Assembly: GCF_003576645.1 (NCBI RefSeq) | Contig: NC_044917.1 | Span: forward strand, 18,493,603 to 18,557,602 | Origin: Ipomoea triloba | Lineage: Eukaryota; Streptophyta; Magnoliopsida; Solanales; Convolvulaceae | DNA length: 64,000 nucleotides | Direction: 5' to 3' | In this document: in pieces, positions 32,757 through 45,219 of the stretch | How positions within the stretch are numbered: position 1 is the stretch's first letter | How the letters are laid out: each line of letters opens with the position of its first letter | Notes under the pieces: model-generated | The model's input: only the letters and a program-made list of their open reading frames with translations | The model's database searches: none | What the model was told of the DNA's origin: nothing | Program-made: the position numbers and the translations under genes

Positions 32757-32987
32757 GCATGGTTGCAAAAATCGCTAGGCGCCTAGGGGCCTAGAGCCTA
32801 GGGCGCCTAGTTTTTTTTTTTTTTTTTTTATAAATTTTAAAAAAAAATTAAAAAAAATATTTTAAGTGTTAATAATTGTAAAGTGTTTAATATTGTAAGT
32901 ATTTACAGTTTAATAGTTAAATAGTTAATACTTATTAAGTTATTAGTTATTATTTATTAATTTTTAGTGCATTACGTATTAGCTTAA
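32757..32987 (+). mobile_element. hAT-type MITE, left part
   Basis: CATGGTTGCAAAAATCGCTA followed by GGCGCCTAGG matches the terminal repeat of the hAT MITE at 61477. Its AT-rich interior runs into the start of the right duplication copy, so the duplication breakpoint lies within or next to this MITE. Confidence 0.6.
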
Positions 32988-34123
32988 TTTAGTTATTACT
33001 TATTATTTTATTAAGTTATTACTTATTAGTTATTACTTATTAGACTATTAGAGTATTAGTTAATACATTATATAACATTAATAGTTTAAATGTTTAAGAT
33101 TTAAAATTAAAAAAAAAAAACTTAAACACAAGAACATTTTGGTCTATTCAATTAGAAGTGCCAAGTCCTTTTCCTTTTTCTTTGTCCTATATTTTATATG
33201 TGTCTTTCCACTTTTAGTTTGTTTTTTTTTTTTTCAAACTATCCATGTTGATCCTAGCATTATTGTGGTATGACTATTTTTTCCATCGTCAACAAATATG
33301 TTTGAATGACATTATTAACAACTCAAAATCCCCCATTTTTCTTCTTGGTAATAAAAATATTATCAATACATAAGTCTACTACTAAATCTAAAAAATTGCA
33401 ATTGAAAAAATCACAAGTCTACTTGATAGCATGCAACTTTAAGTCTAGTGCATAAGTGTACTTCATAAAAATTCGCAAGACTAATGGTTCTATTACCACG
33501 AAGACAAAAGAAGGATTTAAGTGGTTAATAACATCATTTTTAATGTCATTTAAACATATTTTGTTGACAGAGGACAAAAAAAAAATTGTCATGCCACAAT
33601 ATGTGAGGACCAACATGGATGTTTAAAAAAAAAAGAATTAACACTTAGAACTGAATAAACCAAAACATCCTTGTATTTAACGCCATTTAAACATTTTTGT
33701 TAACGGATAACAAAAAACGGTCATGCCACATTAATACTAGGACCAAACAGAGATGTTTTGAAAACAAAAAGACAAAAAGTAACTGCTATCTATAAATCTA
33801 TGACAAAAAAATTGAATAAACTCTTTTGTTAAATATTGTCATAAAATATTTATTATAATTATTTAATTAAATTTAGTTAAACGCAAATTCTTGTTACTTT
33901 TATGTGCACAATTGATATCAAACTCGTATGATTTCATGTTAATTTGAAGTGAAGTATGTGCTTATTTAATTACTCTTTGTCATTTAGGTGATTTAGAGGC
34001 GTTGATGATTGTAACATCATGTAACTTGGAGATCAATTGGATTTGTTTTGAAGTCATCTCAGCACAAAAGTGTGTTCCAGGGGTCATAAGAGGTCAATAG
34101 AGTGAAAACGAGGGAGTTAGAAA

Positions 34124-34936
34124 TGAAACTGTATTGTGGGTCTTGAATGTACAATTTAGCTAAAGATTCCAACTTTATTTTAAAAGAATTATTTATCTGA
34201 AAAATTAATCAACTAGAAACAGATAAATAAAAGCATAAAAAACAATAAAGCAATAAAAGGGATCAGACACCAGAATTGTTTACGTAGTTCGGAGCTCCAC
34301 TGTACTCCTACGTCTGCGGGGCACTTCACGTCAACCCAGGCCAATCTACTAGATGATCACAAGGGTTACAAGGAGTCACACAACAACCATCCTACACTAA
34401 TGGTTACAAAAAGTACTCCTAGCTAAGCCTTCCTCATCTTCAAGTTGACACTGTGCAAGTCATCAAGGTTCACCAACACGGCTGAACTTTCATATAAGCA
34501 ACCAAGCTGATAAGAACACGTGAAGCAATGTAAGAAACCAGTATGAAGTCCTCTCGTAAATTCTGGTTTGATAGAGTAATTAAATCGGGATAAATATTGT
34601 TGTTAAAAGTGTAATGAATCCCATGAGTTTGAGCTCTATTTATAGCCAAACCATTAGCCAAACTTTCCTCAATTTTTGCAGCTGAAATCCACTCAAAATA
34701 AGCTTCAACCAGAAGTGTAGATCTGAGCAAAAATAGTGGATCTTGAAGACTAAATCTGGTTTGAATAAAACTGCCCACTGGACTGCTCACTGGCGCTGAT
34801 CTAGACTGTGCGAAGAGAATTTTGCCTTTAAACCAGGAAACTGACAAAACTACCTATTAAAACTTAAACTAAGGTTTTTGACTAATAATTAAGCCAATTA
34901 AAGGTGATCCAAATGTGTATCATTTGTACACTTACA
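34124..34936. mobile_element. Solo LTR, copy in right duplication
   Basis: This is the same 813-bp LTR as at 28188, with the same AGAAA target duplication (34119-34123 and 34937-34941). The LTR insertion therefore predates the segmental duplication. Confidence 0.75.
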
Positions 34937-35251
34937 AGAAATATCATGGCATCACCCGTGACCCAAAGGAACAAAAGAGATGACGAAATATGCATTTTGG
35001 AGTGAATATCCTGGCTAATGCTAGCATATACACCATGAGTGCCAGCATCACTCTATTTTGCTCTGTATTTTTTATGCTAGGCAATGCCCCGGTATTTTAA
35101 GCATATCTAATCATACGAATTACAAAATTAAGTGATTCCAATGGCATTCGAACGATATTTCAAAGAGCTACAACTTCTATGAATACAACAAAGTCCGATT
35201 CTGACATCTACAAGGTGATAAATTGCCTAGAAACCAGAAGTGTTAAATAGA

Positions 35252-36285
35252 CACTACTACAAAAAATACTTTTAACGTCGGTTATTTGTGACGTTTAACG
35301 TCAGTTATTTTGCGACATTGTTATTCCCGACGTAGTAAATAAATAATATGACTTTGGTTTTAAAACCCAACGTCGTATGTCATTATTTTAAAAAAATAAT
35401 TAAGATACCACGTTAGTTGTTTAAAAACAACTGACGTCATATCTCTCTATTCTTTTAAAGTATCTCTTTTTTTCTTTTTTTTTTACAACCCATGTTATAT
35501 TGTAATTTGTTGAAAAACATGACTTACGATTGGCGATTCCGACAACCGAGAAGCAGAAGAAAATGGAGCATTTCTAGATGGTTGACGAGGCGACGGTGAG
35601 GCAGAAGAAAACGGAGCTCTTCGTGGCGAAGATGTTGTACGCCGTCCGCCGCTGTTGTAAGTCATCGGTTCGGTATTATTTTATCGCAATAAACTTCATA
35701 TTGCCAGATCAAATCAGAGTATATACCATTATTTATACTAGTAGGAACCATTTACTATAAGAAAACTAGGAACCATTTATCTTATATATTCTATAAGGAA
35801 GATCATCATATCCAAGTATATACCATATCATCCGCTGTTGAGACTCCATATTGTCCGCCACCATTCTTCGATCTTGAATTGTTCAACAAAAAAGCTAAGG
35901 CTAGTTTGAGAGTGAGGGAGATAAGAGAGATAAGTGAGTGAGGGAGATAAGGGAGGCTTACATTACTGGCGGGGACAAGAGTTGTGAACAAATGGCGGCG
36001 AAACCCCATATAAAATTTTCTAAGGTGTTTAGAGTTTTACTGTACTAGCCGGTATATAAAAACTTCGCTTAAGATATACAACTTCGGTTATTTAATTAAC
36101 CTCGGTTATTTATTTAACCGGCATCGCATGTTATTATCAATTTTTTCATGTAAGACATACAACTTCGGTTATTTAATTAACCGACGCCGTATGTTATTAT
36201 CATTTTTATTTTTTTTTCGCGTAAGACATAGAACTTTGGTTATTTAATTAACCGACGTCTTATTTTATTATCAATTTTTATACAT
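35252..36285. mobile_element. CACTA-type element, copy in right duplication
   Basis: Starts CACTACTACAAAAAAT like the left copy and includes the possible captured exon and the subterminal array (36053-36280). Right terminus not identified. Confidence 0.62.
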
Positions 36286-37466
36286 CGTCTTCCGGCAATG
36301 TAACGGGCTGCAGATCTCATCTCCGCGAAATACGGGCTTTATTAAACGAAGGTCAGCCACTAATCCCACTTCGTTGATTGATTGAAATCTCACTCTCAAA
36401 ATTTTATGAGATTCTCAAATCATAGAAACTGCAATATTAGTCATTCCAGCTTCGATTCGTCTTCGTTAGTTCATCGAAAAAGAGAAGAACTGGTGCCAAA
36501 TTGTCATAAGCCGTGCAAGTAATGGATTTTTTTGGGGGGTTGTGGTAATTTTTTCACAGCTACCCCTTGCTCAGTCAATGGACAAATCCAAATTTCAAGT
36601 TGAATCTCACCACAACCTTATCTATAAAGAAGGACCCCTTACTTAGAAGAATATGATAGTCATGCTGAAATCAAGTCTATATCAAATTTTCTAAGCTAAA
36701 GAATAATATTTATAATTCTTACAAGTTCTGCACTCAACAACAACCATCATTTTGTTTTAAAGGAAATTGGTGATTGACCCTTGGAAGATTAGTCTAGTAA
36801 TAAACGAATAATAATAATAATAACAAAAAAAAAAAAAGAGAGTTCCCACGTTGTGGCTCCCCTGGGCAAATTACAGCTATGTTGGCCACGGTCCAAAACG
36901 ATATCGTTTTGTTGTTTGAAAAAAAAAAATTTGTTCCGCGCGCATATTAGAATAATGAAAATTCTGAGTTAATAAATGATTTTTATGAGTTAGAATAAAA
37001 TAATGTACTTTATATGCGTTATAATAGTAAATTTTTAAAGTAAGATAATGTATTTTATGAGTTAGAATAATGTACTTTATGTGTGAGAATAATTTTAATT
37101 TCTTTCTTAAAAAGTCAATCCTTTAGGCTTTAAATAGCAGCATTTATACATGATAATAATGTTTATATAATTCAAACATTAGTTTTAATTATAATTGAAA
37201 ATAAAATTTTAGAAAAAATTGACACGACCCCTATTTAGTAGGCAAGGGCACAATAGCCTTTCATATCTACAAATGATGACATATAACTAGTACAAAGATC
37301 ATAACCAAGCAGGCTATGATTTCAATATTCGAGACATACAAAAATTAAAAATAGAACGAGAAAGAGATAAGAGTTTGCTGTTAGTAATAATATAGGGCAC
37401 ACAGATGGACGGAATATAATACTTTAGGATATATCATATATATGATGAAGAGAAATAGAGATTTTT
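36286..37466. other. Intergenic stretch, right copy
   Basis: Counterpart of 30351-31529. No gene recognised. Confidence 0.5.
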
Positions 37467-37745
37467 TCAACACTTGGGCATTGAAACCTTGCAGAGTTCA
37501 TAGACTTTCTTGGCAGCTGCGGAGTTGACAAGATAATCCTTTAGCTTGGGATTCTTGACGTATTGGCAGAAGCAAGGCTTCTGTTGATTAAGCCTCTCGC
37601 AACATTGTGGTGGTGGATGTAAGTTGAAAGTTAAGGCGCTTAGGCAAGGGTTGAGCTGCTTCGCGTCGCATGTAGCCAATGAAAATTGTGCTTCTCCCAA
37701 GAGAAGCAATAGAACAGCTAGTGTCATGAAGTTAAAGGCCTTCAT
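37467..37745 (-). CDS. Non-specific lipid-transfer protein type 2, copy 2
   Basis: The 92 residues are identical to copy 1 except Ala at position 77. Signal peptide, all eight cysteines and the CFC centre are intact, so both copies should be functional if expressed. The proximal promoter, with TATA box about 70 bp upstream of the ATG, is also duplicated, up to about 310 bp upstream of the ATG. Beyond that the two copies differ completely, so any distal regulation could differ. Confidence 0.93.
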   Translation of the reverse strand: MKAFNFMTLAVLLLLLGEAQFSLATCDAKQLNPCLSALTFNLHPPPQCCERLNQQKPCFCQYVKNPKLKDYLVNSAAAKKVYELCKVSMPKC

Positions 37746-37807
37746 TTTTATTAGTATCGTAATTAATCTATTCTGATCTGATCTGATCATCTCTCAAGGC
37801 CTGGCCC

Positions 37808-37819
37808 CATATATATATG
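37808..37819 (-). promoter_or_regulatory. TATA box of nsLTP2 copy 2 (putative)
   Basis: Palindromic CCATATATATATGG on the - strand, about 70 bp upstream of the ATG, as in copy 1. Confidence 0.6.
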
Positions 37820-38055
37820 GACATCTAATTGTGTAAGCTAAGAGGAAACTTGGGGCTGTGATGCATCTTTGATTGGCTTAGTGATTGGGCGAATTTATAG
37901 AGAGATTTTGGATGGTAACCAATGGTAAAACTTAAAATGTGAAAAGTTCATCAATTGCGTAGAGCATGTTATTTAACTTTTTGCTTTTGTTAGGCACATA
38001 CCGTACCCTCATCTACCGTTTAATTAATTGGTTTCAAGTTTCACTGTTTCTTTTT

Positions 38056-38541
38056 TCTTTTTTGTTTTTTTTTTTGTTTTTTTTTTGTTTTTTTTTTCAA
38101 AATTGTTAACTTTAAGTTAATGAAAATAAAGTAAGGATGGAAGGCACATTTCTGATGTTTAATTTTATCTCGTTTCATGACTTTTGTATTGTCGATTTTA
38201 TGCATACAATGTTTCTTTTATGTTTTAGTTTTTAAATTCAATTGCAACTTAAAACACAAAACCAAATAATAGGGTATTATTCAAATTCAAATTTACTTTG
38301 TAAAGAAGTTCTAATTTTCAAGAAAATCCATAGTCGTTACTCAAGGAGGCACTCGGGGTGAAACTTGCCTTTCCCATATCCGATTAAGAAAGTCAATAAA
38401 AAATTCCAATAGAGAGTTGAATTTGAAATCTTGTAGTTACGAAACAAACCATCGGTCCAATTCAATTGAAATTAACTCCACTTTTTAAAGAAGTTGAACT
38501 TTAGTATGCCTACATATGTCCACTACAATGGGAGTATATTT
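38056..38541. other. Intergenic, with T-runs
   Basis: Poly-T/TG tracts at 38045-38097, then ordinary AT-rich sequence. No gene recognised. Confidence 0.5.
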
Positions 38542-38727
38542 AGGTTATGTTTGGCAAACCTAGCTGAAAAGGTAGCTTAAAGGTGAAAGGTAGCTGAAAA
38601 TTGAAACGCTCTAAGCTCGAAGCTGAAATCTGAAGAGTTGTTAAGCTAGCTGTTATGCTTAAAAGTGTTTGGTAAAATTAATTCTTTGATAAACTAATAA
38701 ATGTAAAAAGACTAAAAAGGACATCTT

Positions 38728-40033
38728 TGATGCGGTATGTAGGGTGATGTGAAAATGGGTTATGTGTCGAACCACAAGGATTGGGATTTATGGCACGTAG
38801 AGAGGTGTCACCTAAACTCTAGTCACCAAGGTCTTGAAATCCATAAGGATCCAAGCAAATCATTTTAAGGTTTAAGGTAAAACAACTAAAGATAATTTTT
38901 GGAATTTTGGATATAAGGGAAAACAAGATCAAACTAGGATTAAATTCTATTGGAAAAGATGGGTTAGACTAGGTGTATTACTCTATTGATGCATTAACAC
39001 TTGAGTTGGGGGATGAACAATAACCCTAGGTTATTGAGGCAAGCATAAAGGAATCCGAGTTTCCACAAGGATTAGAACAATGGTTGCCCCATTTCCATGG
39101 TGTATCAACCTAAGTTCTTGAAGAACAAGAGCTATTTAAGCCCCAAATCTACCCCTATTTCCATAGAAGAGAAAATGGGTTTGAGATTGGGTTTGCTCAA
39201 GTCTCCCATTCAATTTCCATTGAGATGGAAGACTTTCCAAAGACAAACAACAATCATTGGCCACTAATCATTGAAAGATAGAAATAAACCCAATTCAAAA
39301 TCAAGAAACCTAAATGGGTGTTCATCCCCTTTATGCAATAATCACATAACAAGCATCAATAAATGTAATAAACACCAAATCTAACCCAATAAAAGGACTA
39401 CTCACACATATTTAAAGTAAACATAGTAATATCAAACATAGAAATTATAAAAGCTCAATAAATGTAAAGAAGAGATAGAGAAAATGAAAAGAGAGTTTTA
39501 CTATTAAAGATGAATAAAAGTTGTTGGAATCCCTTCCAAATCTTCAATACAAGTTCCAAGTTGTTTTCTCCAATGTTAATCTAAGCTATACTAAGCTAAT
39601 AAATGATAAGGAAATGAAGAAAAATAGTTCTAAGCTCTCTAGGGTTCGGAATCCCTTCAAAAATGCAGAAAATCAGCATATATACTGTGTAGGGGCCGCG
39701 ACATCCGGCCTCACATCCGGTCGGATGCTAGGCCAGATGTCCGGGCAAATTCGGTGAGGGGGCATCCGGCCGGATGCCAGGCCGCATGTGAACAAATTTT
39801 CAACTTTCTTTCCGTTTCGCGTCCCGCTGCTCCGATCCTCTTTAAGTGAAATCTAGGCCTCCAAAGTTGTTCCATTATGCTCCAAGAAGCCTCCTAATGA
39901 CTCGTTGTGATCCATTTTATCTAGAAATATCAAACCACACAAACAAATCATAGATTCCATTCGAACTAAAGCACTTTGTTATAAAAAATTGTTAAAGTAT
40001 GGGGTGAAAAAGTGTTAAGAATCAAAGGTATCA
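38728..40033 (-). repeat. 3' LTR of the non-coding gypsy element
   Basis: Runs from TGATGCGG to GGTATCA on the + strand. It contains a GC-rich palindromic module (39697-39788, GCATCCGGCCGGATGC words) in otherwise AT-rich sequence. Confidence 0.85.
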
Positions 40034-42907
40034 ACTCCCCCGCACTAGAACTTTTGCTTGTCCTCAAGCAAAGACTAAAGACAAGTTACTTTCCAAGCAA
40101 TGAACATTATTCACACTTCCTTCCTGTACAACCAAACAATCCACAACCCTACTCATAACAACCCGTCTTGTTTCAAGAATCATTTAGGCCTTACAAATGA
40201 GTTTCTTTCTCAAGCCAATAACCAAGCACCAAAATTATTAGATTAGGTGAGGACACTGTGTGCACAAGTGCTAAGTTGAGATTATGCAAAACATGGCTCA
40301 AGATGAGATCCCATAGGCTTGCCTTTCTTACTCCCACTAGGTCAACCTTTGGAATGCATGAAATGATCAAATAGGTCTTTATTCGGCTTATAACGGGGCT
40401 AAGAAGATCAGAGACGGGTTTAGCGAGAAAAGTCTTTAGCTATCCCATTTCTGAAGATTTCAATTTTCGTATGAAACAGATCAGCTGGTCCGAATCAGGG
40501 TTAAGGGCTTAACAAAGAAGGGGTAAGGAAAGTAAACAAAATGAGGGAATTTCACACCTATTCACAAACTAAGTTAGAAAAGATCTTGAAAATAAGGAGC
40601 AAAGGAGCGCTCTACAAAGAAGACTATACGACACTCTCAAAAGGTGGGAGTTTGACACAAAAACAAGAAAGGAATATACATTTTTGCTTTTATTCACTTT
40701 TCTTTTTTTCTTTCACTTTTCATCATTTTCAATCATCTTTTTCAAACTTTTTCAAACATCTTTTTCTTCATTTTTTTTTCTTTTTCTACTTTTCAAAGAC
40801 TTTCACTTTTTTCAAAATAACAAACAAACTCTATTTATTTAGCAAAACCCCCACACTTAGACAAGACTAACAAGAGTGATGTAAACAAAGATAAGCCCCA
40901 ACATGAATCTCTTCTAACTATTGAACAAGTGCTACATTCTCTCAAGGGTGGAACGGAGATATTTTTTTTCTTTTTGGCTAAAGGCTAAGGGGAAAATTAA
41001 TAGGGATAAAACAAAGAAAGACTAACATCAAGGGGAACAAGTGCTAAGCACTTTATTTAGAGAACTAAAGGCTCAAAAGTGGACAACTAGTGATAAACAC
41101 ATATTCACAAGGTAGGCTATAAGGCTAAAGGTTAAACAAAAATGGCCTATATCATTTCAAATCATGCAATTTCCTAGGATTTCACATTGGGGAGTAATAG
41201 GGCAAGTTCTAGCAAAACAATCGTTACCGGAATCTCACATAAGCCTTCACTAGCCAAGCACAACACACAAGGTCAAGTTATTCATTTATTAAGGGCTAAC
41301 AAGGCTATTGGCAAGAGAGTGAATCAATCAAGGGTTTAGCTTCAAATCATCTATCACAAGTAAGGTTGCACAAGTACCACCATACATCCTCCAACCAACA
41401 AAAAGGAAGTGTTCATATGTTTAAACAAGGAGAGCAACTACCCAAGAATTATGCACAAAGAATCATCCAAGCAAACTAAGCAAAAATTTTTTATATACAA
41501 CCAAAAATCCGAACCACAAATTGACCTCCCCCCACACTAAAATCAGGCATTGTACTCGATGAACTAACAATTAAGCACAACGGGGGAAAAAAATAAAGTC
41601 AACTAAACCAAAAGTTTAAAATAAACAAAAAGTGAGAACTTAAAAATCAAATTGGGTGCTCAAAAGGGGTGGGGGTGAGAGAGAGAAAGAGAGAGATATG
41701 AGAGTGGAGGAGGCTAGGGTTGAGTTGGGAAAAAGGGGGAGAAGATTTTTTTTTCTTTTTAATAATGGGTATCCGGCCGGATGTGAGGCCCAATGCCCAG
41801 CCTCTAGAAATGCGATTTCGCACTGTAAATGGCGAGAAAACCTCCGGCCTAGCATCCGGCAGGATGCTAGGCCGGATGTTAAGCCTCTAGATCTTCAATT
41901 TCACACTGTAAATCACACAAAAACCTCCGGCCTCTCATTCGGCCGGATGGTGCCTTCTCCAAACACGAAAATTTTTCTTTTTAGCTCCAAATGCTATGAT
42001 TTCAACACCAATTGATCCCCACATAACTTCTAAACAATTTAGCTCTTTAACAACTCAATTTCAATCAAATTTCCAACATCCCCAACACTCTTCAATGCAT
42101 TTAGGATTATTCCTCATTCAAAATTATCAATTCACACCACCCAAAAACAATCAAATTCTCCCCAACAATGCAATGCAACACTTAAAATTTATGAAATGCA
42201 AGAGATTTGTGCCAAAGCATTTAGGGAAAAGTTCTAAACTCTTAAAAGCAAAAAGAAAGCAAGTAAAGGCTTAGAATGTAAATGCAAGGAATTTAAAATG
42301 CAAGAAGGTAAGATAACATGGGATGCCTCCCATGAAGTGCTAAGTTTATGTCGCTAGCTCGACTCGACCTCATTTTCATCATGTTTGGTTGGAGACCAAA
42401 TGGTCCGGTGGCTTTTTGAGCTTGGCAAACTCCTTTCTCCATCTCTTGTAGAACCATTAGGGCCAAAGAAATTCCTTCCATTTTTCAATAGTTGATTTTT
42501 CTCATGGAGCTTAAAATTAGCCCGGTTATCAATCATGTCTCCTTGGTTGTTCTTTTGGGCCTCCTCATTTCTCTCCTCCATAGCCTTCAACATTTTGCAC
42601 TCATCAACATAAGATGGTTTCCATCTTAAAGATATCAAACTCAGTCTTGTTTTCGGCCACCTCCATCACCAACTTGCCTCTTTTCAAATCAATTATAGCA
42701 CCAAACACCAAACAAACACCTAAGGATTCTATCAACAAACACCAAACAAAACACTTGGAAACAACTTGGTTATGGGTTAGTACAAATAAAACAAAAACAA
42801 AAACAAAAACTTGATTTCCTAAGGATTACGTAACCTTAATGCTAGAAAAATAAAGGCAAAGACTCAATACCACCAAATTGCCAATCCCCGGCAACGACGC
42901 CAAAGTG
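40034..42907 (-). other. Interior of the non-coding gypsy element
   Basis: No long coding frame. It contains T/C-rich runs near 40680-40830 and a second GC-rich palindromic module (41766-41955) with the same CCGGCCGGATG words as the LTR. Confidence 0.65.
42883..42902 (-). promoter_or_regulatory. Primer-binding site of the gypsy element
   Basis: The - strand reads TTTGGCGTCGTTGCCGGGGA, beginning a few bases after the LTR end. This is the usual plant gypsy primer site, with one change from TGGCGCCGTTGCCGGGGA. Confidence 0.85.
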
Positions 42908-44204
42908 TGATGCGATAAGTAGGGTGATGTGAAAATGGGTTATGTGTCGAAGCACGAGGATTGGGATTTATGGCACGTAGAGAGGTGTCACCTAAACTCT
43001 AGTCACCAAGGTCTTGAAATCCATAAGGATCCAAGCAAATCATTTTAAGGTTTAAGGTAAAACAACTAAAGATAATTTTTGGAATTTTGGATATAAGGGA
43101 AAACAAGATCAAACTAGGATTAAATTCTATTGGAAAAGATGGGTTAGACTAGGTGTATTACTCTATTGATGCATTAACACTTGAGTTGGGGGATGAACAA
43201 TAACCCTAGGTTATTGAGGCAAGCATAAAGGAATCCGAGTTTCCACAAGGATTAGAACAATGGTTGCCCCATTTCCATGGTGTATCAACCTAAGTTCTTG
43301 AAGAACAAGAGCTATTTAAGCCCCAAATCTACCCCTATTTCCATAGAAGAGAAAATGGATTTGAGATTGGGTTTGCTCAAGTCTCCCATCCAATTTCCAT
43401 TGAGATGGAAGACTTTCCAAAGACAAACAACAATCATTGGCCACTAATCATTGAAAGATAGAAATAAACCCAATTCAAAATCAAGAACCCTAAATGGGTG
43501 TTCATCCCCTTTATGCAATAATCACATAACAAGCATCAATAAATGTAATAAACACCAAATCTAACCAAATAAAAAGACTACTCACTCATATTTAAAGTAA
43601 ACATAGCAATATCAAACATAGAAATTATAAAAGCTCAATAAATGTAAAGAAGAGATAGAGAAAATGAAAAGAGAGTTTTACTATTAAAGATGAAGAAAAG
43701 TTGTTGGAATACCTTCCAAATCTTCAATATAAGCTCCAAGTTGTGTTCTCCAATGTTAATCTAAGCTATATTAAGCTAATAAATGCTAAGGAAATGAAGA
43801 AAAATAGTTCTAATTAGTTCTCTAGGGTTCGGAATCCCTTCAAAAATGCAGAAAATCAGCATATATACTGTGCAGGGGCCGCAACATCCGGCCGGATGCT
43901 AGGCCGGATGTCCGGGCAAATTCGATGAGGGGGCATCCGGCCAGATATCAGGCCGCATGTGAACAAATTTTCTGCTTTCCTTCCGTTTCGCGTCCCGCTG
44001 CTCCGATCCTCTTTGAGTAAAATCTAAGCCTCCAAAGTTGTTCCATTATGCTCCAAGAAGCCTCCTAATGACTCGTTGTGATCCATTTTATCTAGAAAAA
44101 TCAAACCACACAAACAAATCATAGATTCCACTCAAACTAAAGCACTTTGTTATAAAAAATTATTAAAGTATGGGGTGAAAAAGTGTTCAGAATTAAAGGT
44201 ATTA
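42908..44204 (-). repeat. 5' LTR of the non-coding gypsy element
   Basis: Direct repeat of 38728-40033 with scattered substitutions and a shortened GC module (43886-43960). Confidence 0.85.
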
Positions 44205-44262
44205 AGCTTCATACAATTTAAATAATTTTAAATTTAAATAGGTTTGTTTATATATCAAAATA

Positions 44263-44520
44263 CTCCCTCTGTCCCATTTTATCTGTCCTACTTACTATTC
44301 ATTGGTCAAACCAACTCTTTCTTATTTGTTTATTTTCTTTATTATTTTTTACTTATTTTAAAATTTAATTTTTTGTGTTTAATAGTACTTTTAATGTAGT
44401 TTCTAAATATATAAATTTTGTATATTAATACTAAACTTAATATTATGAAAAATTGTATTAAAAATAACTTCAGTCAAGCCTCGTTAACCGAACCAGACAC
44501 ATAAAATGGGATGGAGGGAG
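44263..44520. mobile_element. Stowaway MITE (258 bp)
   Basis: CTCCCTCTGTCCCATTTTAT at the left and ATAAAATGGGATGGAGGGAG at the right are near-perfect inverted repeats. The element is flanked by TA at 44261-44262 and 44521-44522. This is a Tc1/mariner-type MITE with no coding capacity. Confidence 0.95.
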
Positions 44521-44940
44521 TATAAAATAATGAAATCAATATATTTAAATAAAATATAAAGTAAGAACATATATTTGAAAATATATAAAGTAAAAAAAAT
44601 GTTTATAATTCATAAGATTAGTTCATACAAAAATTAATGTTCAAACGCAAATTTCAAACTGAAATTACAACCAAACATAATGAAAAGAAAATGTCAAAAG
44701 GATTTTAATTGAGAGGGGTAAAGGATGTCATTTATTTAAAATAATAAGGATAAAGATGGAAAAAAGTTAAAAAGCTACTAGCTTATTTTTGAAAAGCTAC
44801 CCCAAGTAGCGTTTCAAAATAAACTGTTATTATAAGCTACTATCTTATTTTGAAAACGTTACCAAACAGAGCTTATAGCTTATTAGTAGCTTAAAATAAG
44901 CTATAAGCACCTAAATAAGCTCTGCCAAACAAAGTCTTAG

Positions 44941-45219
44941 TCTTATTGCTTTGATGCTCTGCATGCGCAATATATAACATGATCCGTGAAGAATTTTACG
45001 ATTTCAAAATATTTAGAAAAGAATTGAACAAAAAGTAATGTAATTCCTAACTTAATTGTAAAACATGATGTCAACTAACCTGGCTCTGATTCCACATATA
45101 ACACATTAACATGGCTTTATCATGATTTACACAGAACCTGAAGTAACGAAGAAATACGGTGTACCAGCAGTATCCATGACTCCTACAACGTTGCAGAAGA
45201 TGGTCACATAATCGTATCT
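44941..45219. other. Short intergenic stretch
   Basis: No gene recognised between the MITE end and the next LTR. Confidence 0.5.

Larger units (their letters stand above)
32988..38055. repeat. Segmental duplication, right copy (about 5.07 kb)
   Basis: Collinear with 27046-32125 over its full length. Differences are mostly single bases and homopolymer lengths, pointing to a recent duplication. It carries the same solo LTR, CACTA terminus, array and nsLTP2 gene. Confidence 0.92.
38728..44204 (-). mobile_element. Non-autonomous Ty3/gypsy element without coding region
   Basis: Two direct repeats (38728-40033, 1306 bp; 42908-44204, 1297 bp) flank a 2.87-kb interior. On the - strand the 5' LTR is followed, after a five-base spacer, by a primer site TGGCGTCGTTGCCGGGGA (42883-42902), the plant gypsy type (tRNA-Asp-like). 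The 3' LTR is preceded by GTGCGGGGGAG and, further up, CTTGAGGACAAGCAAAAG. No gag or pol is visible. The flanks are ATCTT and AGCTT, an imperfect duplication. The 5' LTR end reads TA instead of TG. Confidence 0.85.
38542..44940. mobile_element. hAT-like MITE (TTTGTTTGGCA ends) split by two insertions
   Basis: The left end AGGTTATGTTTGGCAAACC and the right end GCCAAACAAAGTCTTA are inverted matches. The flanking AT-rich arms share inverted AAAAGCTAC/GTAGCTT words. The MITE is interrupted by the gypsy element 38728-44204 and, in its right arm, by a Stowaway MITE 44263-44520. Without them it would be about 0.64 kb. Target duplication not clear. Confidence 0.55.

Noticed and set aside
40541..40870. 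109-residue ORF ending in a Phe/Ser-rich stretch
   Set aside because: It reflects a T/C-rich run in the interior of the non-coding gypsy element, on the strand opposite to the element.
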